Assembly (NCBI GenBank): GCA_029056365.1
Contig: JAIDBM010000160.1
Coordinates: 1-8,291, forward strand
Reading direction: 5' to 3'
DNA length: 8,291 bases
DNA from: Muribaculaceae bacterium
GTDB taxonomy: Bacteria > Bacteroidota > Bacteroidia > Bacteroidales > Muribaculaceae
Part shown: piece after piece, positions 1 to 6,837 of the stretch
Numbering within the stretch: the first letter of the stretch is position 1
Layout: the number at the start of each line of letters is the position of its first letter
Program-made: the position numbers and the translations under genes
The notes under the pieces: generated by a model
The model's database searches: none
Told to the model about the DNA's origin: nothing
The model's input: only the letters and a program-made list of their open reading frames with translations

Positions 1-19
1 AGCTGTGTATAAGAGACCG
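1..19. other. Near-match to the Tn5/Nextera mosaic-end adapter
   Basis: The first 19 bases match the 19-base Tn5 mosaic end (the strand ending in AAGAGACAG) at 17 positions, differing only by A-to-C at bases 3 and 18. This sequence is ligated to DNA fragments in transposase-based library preparation. Its place exactly at the first base of the window, in register with the 19-base element, suggests untrimmed adapter carried into the assembly. It brings an in-frame TAA at 10-12 that artificially closes the following reading frame. A natural IS50 end is less likely because no transposase is present and the match is to the engineered hybrid end. Confidence 0.75.
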
Positions 20-489
20 TGCGTGCCCTGACTCTGAAATGCCGGATTATATACGACACCGAAATCCGGAAAATCGAATTCGAGCCATACAGTCCGAAAA
101 CAGTACGTTCGCTGCAGATGATATGCGACGACACCATCGACTATCATCTGAAATACGCCGACCGCAGCCGGCTCGAAAGCCTTTTAGCCGCCGGACGAAA
201 GCATGCCGATGAAATAATAATAGTGAAGAACGGCCTTGTTACCGACACATCCTATTCCAACCTTATATTCATGGCCTGCGACAGAATATACACTCCGGCA
301 AAACCGTTGCTGCGCGGGGTTATGACAACCCGTCTACTGCTCGACGGCCGGATAATGCCTGCCGACCTGTCGCCCGCCGACATACTTCCAGGCAACAGAT
401 ACGGCATCACGCATGCCTTGCCGGTAAACGCCATGCTGCCCCCGGGCACAATACCTCCGATAGATACTGCGCACATTCTTCCGCTGTAA
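19..489 (+). CDS. Class IV PLP-dependent aminotransferase (PabC/branched-chain type), 5' truncated
   Basis: This is the C-terminal part of a fold-type IV pyridoxal-phosphate enzyme, the family of aminodeoxychorismate lyase (PabC, folate synthesis), branched-chain aminotransferase and D-amino-acid aminotransferase. Numbering from the GTG at 19, K45 in DYHLKYADRSRL sits where the family's Schiff-base lysine lies. It is followed by the IVKNG-x-VTDTSYSNLIF block, the family's E/D-x-SxxNxF cofactor-binding region, and by YTPAKPLLRGVMT, the usual 'TP...L.G' segment. Bacteroidales homologues are about 200 residues long, so roughly 45 N-terminal residues are missing. The GTG is not a credible start: its G is the last base of the adapter-like sequence, whose TAA creates the apparent frame boundary. 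The real gene continues beyond the window. Which substrate it uses cannot be decided here; in Bacteroidales this subfamily often lies beside pabB, which favours p-aminobenzoate synthesis. Confidence 0.8.
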   Translation: MRALTLKCRIIYDTEIRKIEFEPYSPKTVRSLQMICDDTIDYHLKYADRSRLESLLAAGRKHADEIIIVKNGLVTDTSYSNLIFMACDRIYTPAKPLLRGVMTTRLLLDGRIMPADLSPADILPGNRYGITHALPVNAMLPPGTIPPIDTAHILPL

Positions 490-528
490 TTTTTCCGCAT
501 CACGGCATCTGGTTTGAGAAAAAAGTTG

Positions 529-536
529 TAATTTTG
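529..536 (+). promoter_or_regulatory. Bacteroidota-type -7 promoter box for the ion channel gene
   Basis: TAATTTTG matches the Bacteroidota sigma-ABfr -7 consensus TAnnTTTG perfectly and sits in the familiar context GTTGTAATTTTGC. Transcription would begin near 543, giving a leader of about 85 bases before the ATG at 628. The upstream -33 element is not convincing: the nearest TTTG (513-516) is only 12 bases from the box, shorter than the usual 17-23. The box lies in the 138-base gap after the aminotransferase stop, so the channel is probably transcribed on its own. Confidence 0.5.
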
Positions 537-553
537 CGCCCGTAAAAAAAGCA

Positions 554-587
554 CGTGGCATACTCCCGGCGCCGGGCGACACGCCAC
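554..587 (+). other. Potential hairpin in the 5' leader of the channel gene
   Basis: GTGGC (555-559) can pair with GCCAC (583-587), enclosing the perfect GC palindrome CCCGGCGCCGGG at 565-576. If transcription starts near 543, this structure lies in the untranslated leader about 40 bases before the start codon. It has no downstream T-run, so it is unlikely to be a terminator. I do not recognise a known riboswitch or leader. It may affect mRNA stability or translation, or may be fortuitous in GC-rich sequence. Confidence 0.3.
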
Positions 588-627
588 ACAGGAAAAGGTC
601 AATCATCAATTTTTCGATAAACGCATA

Positions 628-1464
628 ATGGGAAATATAAGCCTGAAATCATTATCATCGCAGATATGCAAGTCAAGAATATTCGACTTCGGAATCACAG
701 CCATAATACTTGTGAACTCGATTCTGATTGGAGTGCAGACATCGGTTCACAACACCATCATCGACAACATCCAGCATTTTATATTGTGGATATTCACCTT
801 TGAAATTGCAGTACGCTTCATTGCGGCCGACAATATAAAGGAGTTTTTCAAGGACGGCTGGAATATCTTCGACCTGTCGCTCGTAGTCATCGGCTGGATT
901 CCGCCGTCAATTGCCACAAACGCCTCGGCAATCACAATGATCAGAATACTGCGCACATTCCGTATACTGCGGCTCCTGCGTGCCAGCACTGAAATCAAAC
1001 TTATCGTAACGGTGCTTGCAAAGAGCATCAAGTCGATGGTTTACAACTGTATGCTGTTTCTGATTTTCGCCTATCTCTATGCCGTGGCCGGTGTCACCTT
1101 GTTCCGTCTGCCTGTTCCCGAAGGCAACACTCCCGAGGCTATAGCGAAAATCGAGGCGCTAAAAACAATCGCGCCCCCTACTCCCACCAATTCACCGGAT
1201 CCGTTCGGCAACATAAGCGAAGGCATTTTCACTCTGTTCCGCGCCTTGACAGCCGAAGACTGGACCGACCTGCGCTATAATCTTATAAGCGCCTCCGACT
1301 TGGGAGTAATCAGCGTACATCCCACGGTAATAACCTGTTATTTTGTTTCCTGGTTCTGCATTGCCGTATTCCTGCTGTTGAACCTGGTTACAGGTGCCGT
1401 AATCAACAACTATCAGGTGGCCATGGCCGAACTGTCGGAACGGAAAGAAAAGCTGAAGGCCTAA
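628..1464 (+). CDS. Voltage-gated cation channel (ion_trans family) with an acidic filter
   Basis: A single-domain six-helix voltage-gated channel of the bacterial NaChBac/NavAb type, expected to work as a homotetramer in the inner membrane. Hydrophobic segments fit S1 (about 19-37), S2 (48-66), S3 (77-93), S5 (136-159) and S6 (233-258). S4 carries five arginines spaced by three (R106, R109, R112, R115, R118), a full voltage-sensor pattern. The pore loop FTLFRALTAEDWTD places E210, D211 and D214 in the filter, where sodium-selective NavAb has TLESWSM; this suggests divalent-cation or calcium preference. A turret of about 37 residues, with a proline-rich part, separates S5 from the pore helix and is longer than in NavAb. 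The tail after S6 is only about 20 residues, so the long C-terminal coiled coil of NaChBac-type channels is reduced. The ATG follows an A/T-rich leader with no Shine-Dalgarno site, normal for Bacteroidota. Family assignment is firm; ion selectivity is inferred. Confidence 0.9.
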   Translation: MGNISLKSLSSQICKSRIFDFGITAIILVNSILIGVQTSVHNTIIDNIQHFILWIFTFEIAVRFIAADNIKEFFKDGWNIFDLSLVVIGWIPPSIATNASAITMIRILRTFRILRLLRASTEIKLIVTVLAKSIKSMVYNCMLFLIFAYLYAVAGVTLFRLPVPEGNTPEAIAKIEALKTIAPPTPTNSPDPFGNISEGIFTLFRALTAEDWTDLRYNLISASDLGVISVHPTVITCYFVSWFCIAVFLLLNLVTGAVINNYQVAMAELSERKEKLKA

Positions 1465-1481
1465 CCCCTTACTGTCTAATA

Positions 1482-1525
1482 CAAATAACCCGGCCTCCGC
1501 GTTGGTGCGGCAGCCGGGTTATTTG
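1482..1525. terminator. Bidirectional terminator hairpin between convergent genes
   Basis: CAAATAACCCGGC (1482-1494) is perfectly complementary to GCCGGGTTATTTG (1513-1525), a 13-bp stem. Above a 2-by-2 mismatch it continues with CCGC (1497-1500) pairing with GCGG (1507-1510) around a 6-base loop. The GC core has an A/T-rich base on both sides, so either strand's transcript ends its stem with GGGUUAUUUG. It starts 17 bases after the channel stop and ends 29 bases before the stop of the converging secreted-protein gene, as expected for a shared intrinsic terminator. Confidence 0.8.
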
Positions 1526-1554
1526 CAATAATCAGATTTCAGCAACAGTGTCTA

Positions 1555-3819
1555 TCAGTCGGCCACTACAATTTTGTAGGCTTTACCATCGATTACCAGT
1601 ATATACAAACCGTTCAGGCCTTCGAGCGAGGTGGTCACCCCGTGTATATCCCTGACACGTATTCCGCCAAGAGTGTAGACAGCCGCGTTCGAGAATTCGC
1701 CCGAGAGAGTAAGATCCCGGCCGTAAAGTCTATAGCTGCAAGCCTCATCGGCTGCAATCTCCGCGGTTCCTGCCGGAACACCTTCGTCGATTGTTATGCA
1801 GCCGAGCTGTATATAGCTGTAGTATTGGTCGTTCAGGGGAGTGGCAAGCTGAATGGCCACACACGCGGTAGTACCGGCTATATCGTCAGGAAGCGCAGTG
1901 GCATAGCGCTGGAAAAGCATAGTGCCTCGTTCGTCATCGGCATATTCGGGCCGGTTGAGAGTGAATGTATATATGCGGGTCATGCCCTCTACCGTGTTCT
2001 TCGGACCTACATAAACATTGAGCCGTTCGTTTGTAAGCGACCTTATGTCGAATGCCGCATAATATTTCTTGCCCTCTTCAAACTTGATAGGCGGCGAGAT
2101 AATCCAGTCGTCGGCATCCTTGGTATAAATATCTACCGAAGTGGGCGAAATTATGTATTCGGCAGTCATTTCGTAATCGCCGAACACACTCTGGCCCAGA
2201 GTAGTGCCGTAAATCCATGTCATGCCGTCGCCGTTGTTGTCCACCGAATTCCATCTCAGCGCCATAGCGGTGGGATTTTCGAAATTCTCCTCAACCGGGA
2301 ACTCCGACACCGGAGTACCGGCTATGAACTCGGCGGTAGCCGCATCGGAATAACCGAATTCGTTCTTTGCCGTAATACGGTAGGAGTACCGCAACAGACG
2401 GCGGAACGAATCTTTTACTGTACAATCTTTAATATCCTTGGCCACCACCACATTGTCGGGCAGACGCACTATGTCGTATGTGGTCTGCGATGGGTCGAAA
2501 GCGCCTCCGTGAAGGCCGTTGGCCGGAGCGGTCCATGAAATCGTAGCCGACATGAAATCATCCGATACCACAACTTTCGGAGTCGAGGGCGCTTCCGGAG
2601 CATCCATGCCCACATAGGCGAATACCGGCGATTTCGGGCCATCGCCCTTGGTATTGCTGTAGCACACCACATCATATCGGTATTCCCTGCCGCTTTCCGG
2701 CACATTCATGTCGTCATACGACAATTCCGCACCTGCCGCGAACGGGCCCTTGCAAGTGTGGATGCGCTCGCCTTCGCGATACAGGTCGTATCCGTCGATC
2801 GACTCCAGGGCCGAACCGCCGAAAGTAGTCGCCGGCACCTTGAAGCCTATGGTACAGCATGAACCGTCGGTGCCTGAAACCGATGTCAGGTCGGTAGCGA
2901 ATCCCGGGGCGTCGAATCCGCCTGTAGCGTATGGGATATACATTCCCATAAACCTGGCGGTCCATCCGATCTCGCCTATCTCTTCATATGAATATCCGGT
3001 CATGTCGGCCGAATAATCCATGTCCGGCGAAATCGACGGCAGGCTTATTTCCACAAGCCATGTGCTTATGCCTTTGTCGTTGTGCGGATTCTCAAGCGTA
3101 TTCGCCCCCCAGTAGAGTTTTCCGCTTGTGAAGTCGAATTCAAGGCTCTGGTTTGACGACAGAAACTTGTAGGGCATGGTATAGATGACCCTTGAGGCGT
3201 TGTCGCGTGCCGGATCAATCTGTATCAGTTCTCCGTTATGGTTTATCGAGAACAACCGGCCGAAAGCATCGGCCGCAATCACGCCGCCGACGTTGTCGGG
3301 TTTGCACACGAGTTTCATCTCTCCGGTCTGGCGGTTTATCTCATAAATACCGCCTCCCTGCTGCGAGCCGTAACACGTGGCCAGTATGCGGTCGTTCTTT
3401 ATATCATAGGTCATGTCCGACGGCTTGAGATCGGTGCTTCCGTCGCTCCATGGTCCGATTTCCCTTACAAGGCCTGTGTATATGTTATATGAAAACAAAG
3501 GCATCGGAGTGGGCATTGACATCGACGACTGATACAGATACGGAGCCGCATAATATATGCCGTCGACAGCAGTGGCTGCGTACACGCCCACACCACCGGA
3601 GAGTTCATGTATCAGAGTGTTTTCCCACGGCTCGGCGAAAGTCTGACGCGCAAAACCGTATTGTTCCTCGCTCGCATTGGTATATCCTCCGTTCGACAGG
3701 AAGAAACCATAGAACGGGCGATTGCCGTTTTCGACTCCTTCAGCCAGGGCCTGCGGAGTCATTGAACCAGCCGCAACAACAGCCCCGAGCAAATATACAC
3801 TGAATGTTTTTATGTTCAT
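1555..3819 (-). CDS. Secreted FN3/cleaved-adhesin-like protein with T9SS-type C-terminal sorting domain
   Basis: A predicted exported 754-residue protein, probably surface-attached or released by type IX secretion. Residues 1-26 form a signal peptide (MNIK, hydrophobic core, cleavage after ALA). Residues of about 35-310 have short repeated beta motifs such as 'LFSYNIYTG', 'GIYEINRQTGEM' and 'GELIQIDPA', resembling a propeller-like fold. Two fibronectin III-like domains follow (about 310-405 and 408-502, the second with SATISWTAPANG and YSYRITAKNEFGYS). A cleaved-adhesin/choice-of-anchor-J-like domain (about 506-680) shows the hallmark DDWIISPPIKFEEGKKYY. The end, AVYTLGGIRVRD...LNGLYILVIDGKAYKI, matches the type A sorting motif. 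The ATG at 3819 is preferred over an in-frame TTG two codons upstream because it begins the signal peptide directly. It is the last gene of the cluster, 63 bases after the modular protein, with a hairpin before it. A role in adhesion or glycan/protein binding is inferred. Confidence 0.8.
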   Translation of the reverse strand: MNIKTFSVYLLGAVVAAGSMTPQALAEGVENGNRPFYGFFLSNGGYTNASEEQYGFARQTFAEPWENTLIHELSGGVGVYAATAVDGIYYAAPYLYQSSMSMPTPMPLFSYNIYTGLVREIGPWSDGSTDLKPSDMTYDIKNDRILATCYGSQQGGGIYEINRQTGEMKLVCKPDNVGGVIAADAFGRLFSINHNGELIQIDPARDNASRVIYTMPYKFLSSNQSLEFDFTSGKLYWGANTLENPHNDKGISTWLVEISLPSISPDMDYSADMTGYSYEEIGEIGWTARFMGMYIPYATGGFDAPGFATDLTSVSGTDGSCCTIGFKVPATTFGGSALESIDGYDLYREGERIHTCKGPFAAGAELSYDDMNVPESGREYRYDVVCYSNTKGDGPKSPVFAYVGMDAPEAPSTPKVVVSDDFMSATISWTAPANGLHGGAFDPSQTTYDIVRLPDNVVVAKDIKDCTVKDSFRRLLRYSYRITAKNEFGYSDAATAEFIAGTPVSEFPVEENFENPTAMALRWNSVDNNGDGMTWIYGTTLGQSVFGDYEMTAEYIISPTSVDIYTKDADDWIISPPIKFEEGKKYYAAFDIRSLTNERLNVYVGPKNTVEGMTRIYTFTLNRPEYADDERGTMLFQRYATALPDDIAGTTACVAIQLATPLNDQYYSYIQLGCITIDEGVPAGTAEIAADEACSYRLYGRDLTLSGEFSNAAVYTLGGIRVRDIHGVTTSLEGLNGLYILVIDGKAYKIVVAD

Positions 3820-3834
3820 TTCCAATTTTATTTA

Positions 3835-3861
3835 GCGGGGAGCCTTGGTCCGGCTCCCCGC
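3835..3861 (-). promoter_or_regulatory. Perfect 10-bp GC-rich hairpin upstream of the last operon gene
   Basis: GCGGGGAGCC (3835-3844) and GGCTCCCCGC (3852-3861) form a perfect 10-bp stem around a 7-base loop. In the minus-strand transcript it begins 21 bases after the stop of the modular-protein gene and ends 15 bases before the ATG at 3819. The bases that follow are TAAATAAAA, not a T-run, so it does not look like a full intrinsic terminator. It may protect the upstream message, mark a processing site or reduce translation of the last gene. A degenerate or partial terminator remains possible. Confidence 0.6.
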
Positions 3862-3882
3862 CCTGTTATTGAATGAAGATGT

Positions 3883-6804
3883 TTATTTCACGAATTTGAT
3901 TGTATTTCCACCGCTTACGGCCACATATACACCACGTGGCAGGGCAGCTGTCGACAGCGTCGGTTCATCGGTCGAGACAACCAGGCGTCCGCTTACATTA
4001 TAAACCGCTATTCCGGTCGGAGCAGTCAATGTCATGGTTTCGGCATCATATGCAAGGGCACCGTCAGCTACAAGCTCACCTACTCCAAGCCCCTTGGCAC
4101 GCATCAGGCCGTTGATCCATATCACGTCGTCGGTATCTGCATCGGCAGCCTTAACTTCGTAATTCGCCGGAATTTTTGCATTCGGGAATCCCGACATCAG
4201 GCAGAAGCCGTAAACCTCATAGTTGTCGGCGATTTCCTGAGTGGCTACTGAAATCTCGAGGCGGACAGACTGGCCCTCAAGCGCTGTGGTCTCGGGAACA
4301 AGCGAGCCGTCGCCAAGTCGGAACAGCACTGTGCCCATGGCGCTTGAAGTGTCGGTAACCGGATTTCCGTCGCTGTCCACAAGCCATGCTGTAGAACCTC
4401 TGAGCACATACACTTTCTGGTTCTCGTCTTCCTTGAACACGCCCTTGAAAAGAATGAAATTCTCGCGGGCATCGGCTTCAGTGAATGTATATGTATCGCC
4501 TTCCAGAACAATACCGTCGGCGGCCATGGTCAAGGCATAGAACTTCTCAAAGTGGTCGAACACATAGCCTGTTTCAGGCTCTGCCACCAGCTTCACGGTC
4601 TGACCCGCATACACAATCACATCGGTATATTTCTGTCCGTCCACTTCAACGTATACATTACCTGCCACGATATGTTTCCGGTCGTCGTAAGTCGGATTTG
4701 TCTTTGCACGGCAAGGCGTAACAACATGGGTATCGATTACCGTGCGTCCGTTGGCCTGCACCCATGCCGTACGGGCCATACCTTCGGAATTCCGCACCAG
4801 TTCCACCTCAGTTCCGTTCACTTTAACATAGGCGAACTCGCTCTGGGTGTCATTGCAGTAAACGCGTATCCAGTTGCCTGTTTTAACTTCGTTTACCCGG
4901 TTGTTGTCGAGTTTCTTCACAAAAGTCTCGCTCAAAGAACCGTCTCTCTCGGTCATTTCCCAGAAACGCACCAGAATTTCGTCGCCGTTGGCAATTACAA
5001 TGGAGTTGCCTTCCGAGGGCTGCATTTCCTTCATCACTACCTCGAACTCAGCTTTGGTGACATCGGCAGTTGCGATATTCACCTCATATGATTTGCCATC
5101 GGGCTGCGGAAGCACCATCACACCGGCAGTAGCACATTGCATGCTTTCGAGCACATATCCGTCGGCTGCCGAGAACACAAGCCGGGTATAGCTTTTCACA
5201 GTCATGGGGTTGGTGAGTTCAACCGGAATTCCTTCTGAAACAGCCTGCAGCCATGTTATATCCGCGCCATCGTTGAATGAGAACTCAAGAACGGCGTCAA
5301 TCGGATTCTTGCGCGACTTCACCTCAATCCAGTCGCCTTCGGCGGCCTCTACCATGTAGTATCCGTTTGAACTTACGTTCACATTATCTCCGTTCACAGT
5401 CACCGAAACCATCTGGTTGCCATCGGTAGCGCTGAAAGCGATTGCATTTTTTATGTTTGCGAACGGGAACTCGTTCTTTCCGCTCTGTAGCTGCAGCTCA
5501 TCGCCGCGACCGCCTTCCATCACCGCTTTTACACGCGATGCGTCATCGACATTCAGCACCACGCCGTTCACATTGCGTGTACCGTAAATGAGGTACTTGG
5601 CCGGATTTTCACCATCGGCACCCTTTACAACCATAAGGTTGTCGAGCATGTTTGTGAAACCGCCGTTGAAGCCAACCAGATAAGCGAGCGAAGTTCCGGG
5701 ACGGCCCGACACATATATTGTCTCGCCGAGATAACCTGTATAAGAATCGGTTTTACCCGACAACGCTATCTCGGAGCCGTCGGCGCGTCTGAAGAAATAA
5801 GATTCGAGAGCAGCCTGACCGTCCGGAGCCTCAAATACTATTTCAGTCGGAGCGCCCTTTGTGGTAACAACGAAATTATCGCCGTTCTCCACCTCGAACA
5901 CCCAGCCGTTCGAGCCGTTCCATCCTATAGGCTTCTGCGCCTCGCCGTTTTTGAGAATCTGTACAATCTCGGCGCCCGGGCTGGGCACGAATTCAAGCGG
6001 ATTCTGCAGTTCGCCAATCACAAACGAGGTCTTCACGTTGTTATACAGCGTGAGTTCATCCCATCCGCTGCCATCGCGCTGGTATTCGAGATAGCACGAC
6101 AGGTTCGCGGCGTAGTCTACTGTTATAGAGAATGATATTGCCGAGTCTTTCAGTTTCAGGTCCACTTTCACCCTGTAATAGTCGGGCACGGTGTTCACGA
6201 ACACATACGAGCCGTCGGCCTGCACCGAGCCGTCGAGAGTCACCGACGAATTGGGCACCGAGCAGCCTGTAACCTCATAGGCATTGTCGGGCACGATTTT
6301 CACATTGGCTTTTTCGGGAATCACCAGATAATTCATCGTGCCGGTTTCAGGAGCCACCCATTGCGAGTCTTTCTCATAAAACACCTTGAACGGTTTGCCG
6401 CTTATACCCTCGCCCGATGCGAAGAAATCGATAGTGACATCCTTGGCCACATCTCCACCGCCGCCGTTACCGCTGGTTTCGATTTTAACCATAATGCCGT
6501 TTGAAGCAGCGAAGCTGACACGGTAGTTGCCGTCGCCGCCGGGAGTAAGTGCTGTAGTACCGTCTTTGGTAATACTTACAATTTCAGCTCCCGGCGCAGC
6601 CTTTATAAGAATAGGATTGTCGGTTTCCTCGCTCAGGTCGAAGCGGTTCATGCCGTTTTCAAGCGAGAGCGTAGTACCGTAGCCGGAATTTGTCTGGACA
6701 ATCACGTTGTTGGCATTGTCTACGTCAATAACGACACTGGTTGCCTGGACCGTAAAAATCCCAACAAACGCCATGAGGAACGTGAGTAAGAAATGTTTCT
6801 TCAT
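3883..6804 (-). CDS. Large secreted modular beta-rich protein with T9SS-type C-terminal sorting motif; function unknown
   Basis: A 973-residue protein I cannot assign to a named family. Residues 1-21 (MKKHFLLTFLMAFVGIFTVQA) are a clear signal peptide. Residues 25-790 read as a series of roughly 85-95-residue beta-rich modules; the clearest copies begin near 25, 226, 414 and 600, with other modules between them, and a GNGGGGD linker lies at 112-118. A segment at about 715-790 (GQTVKLVAEPETGYVFDHFEKF) resembles the cell-surface 'GY-F-x-x-W/F' bacterial repeat fold. Residues of about 797-925 are a further unassigned domain. The C-terminus (IAVYNVSGRLVVS...LPRGVYVAVSGGNTIKFVK) is a type IX sorting-like motif. 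No catalytic motif is visible. It lies 33 bases after the metallopeptidase gene, with an A/T-rich leader and no Shine-Dalgarno site, so it is probably co-transcribed. A surface adhesin or binding role, or a partner of the protease, is inference. Confidence 0.75.
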   Translation of the reverse strand: MKKHFLLTFLMAFVGIFTVQATSVVIDVDNANNVIVQTNSGYGTTLSLENGMNRFDLSEETDNPILIKAAPGAEIVSITKDGTTALTPGGDGNYRVSFAASNGIMVKIETSGNGGGGDVAKDVTIDFFASGEGISGKPFKVFYEKDSQWVAPETGTMNYLVIPEKANVKIVPDNAYEVTGCSVPNSSVTLDGSVQADGSYVFVNTVPDYYRVKVDLKLKDSAISFSITVDYAANLSCYLEYQRDGSGWDELTLYNNVKTSFVIGELQNPLEFVPSPGAEIVQILKNGEAQKPIGWNGSNGWVFEVENGDNFVVTTKGAPTEIVFEAPDGQAALESYFFRRADGSEIALSGKTDSYTGYLGETIYVSGRPGTSLAYLVGFNGGFTNMLDNLMVVKGADGENPAKYLIYGTRNVNGVVLNVDDASRVKAVMEGGRGDELQLQSGKNEFPFANIKNAIAFSATDGNQMVSVTVNGDNVNVSSNGYYMVEAAEGDWIEVKSRKNPIDAVLEFSFNDGADITWLQAVSEGIPVELTNPMTVKSYTRLVFSAADGYVLESMQCATAGVMVLPQPDGKSYEVNIATADVTKAEFEVVMKEMQPSEGNSIVIANGDEILVRFWEMTERDGSLSETFVKKLDNNRVNEVKTGNWIRVYCNDTQSEFAYVKVNGTEVELVRNSEGMARTAWVQANGRTVIDTHVVTPCRAKTNPTYDDRKHIVAGNVYVEVDGQKYTDVIVYAGQTVKLVAEPETGYVFDHFEKFYALTMAADGIVLEGDTYTFTEADARENFILFKGVFKEDENQKVYVLRGSTAWLVDSDGNPVTDTSSAMGTVLFRLGDGSLVPETTALEGQSVRLEISVATQEIADNYEVYGFCLMSGFPNAKIPANYEVKAADADTDDVIWINGLMRAKGLGVGELVADGALAYDAETMTLTAPTGIAVYNVSGRLVVSTDEPTLSTAALPRGVYVAVSGGNTIKFVK
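4729..6732 (-). repeat. Diverged tandem modules within the 973-residue secreted protein
   Basis: Four segments of the protein, residues 25-110, 226-315, 414-496 and 600-692, share a pattern: an opening strand (VVIDVDNAN, SITVDYAAN, VVLNVDDAS, SIVIANGDE), a central N/T-x-F/V segment, then an A-x-x-I/V-x-V-x-x-NG-like turn (AEIVSITKDG, AEIVQILKNG, QMVSVTVNG, AYVKVNG) and a closing strand. Starts are spaced by about 190-200 residues, with a second beta module filling each gap. DNA-level identity between copies is not evident, so the duplications are old. The fourth copy is the least certain. This is by eye, not an alignment score. Confidence 0.55.
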
Positions 6805-6837
6805 AACAGTTGGTTTTAGTAATTATAAATTGAATTG

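Noticed and set aside
1..19. A natural IS50/Tn5 inverted repeat
   Set aside because: The match is to the engineered hybrid mosaic end, it sits exactly at the sequence edge, and no transposase or second end is present.
513..516. TTTG as the -33 promoter element of the channel gene
   Set aside because: It is only 12 bases from the -7 box, too close for the usual Bacteroidota spacing.
1642..2538. 298-residue open frame on the + strand
   Set aside because: It is antisense to the FN3/adhesin-like gene, shows no domain or signal features, and is explained by codon bias of the real minus-strand gene.
3820..3825. TTG start two codons upstream for the 754-residue secreted protein
   Set aside because: The ATG at 3819 begins a normal signal peptide and is a better start codon; nothing favours TTG.
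3835..3861. Intrinsic terminator for the modular-protein gene
   Set aside because: No T-run follows the stem on either strand, and another gene of the same cluster begins 15 bases later.
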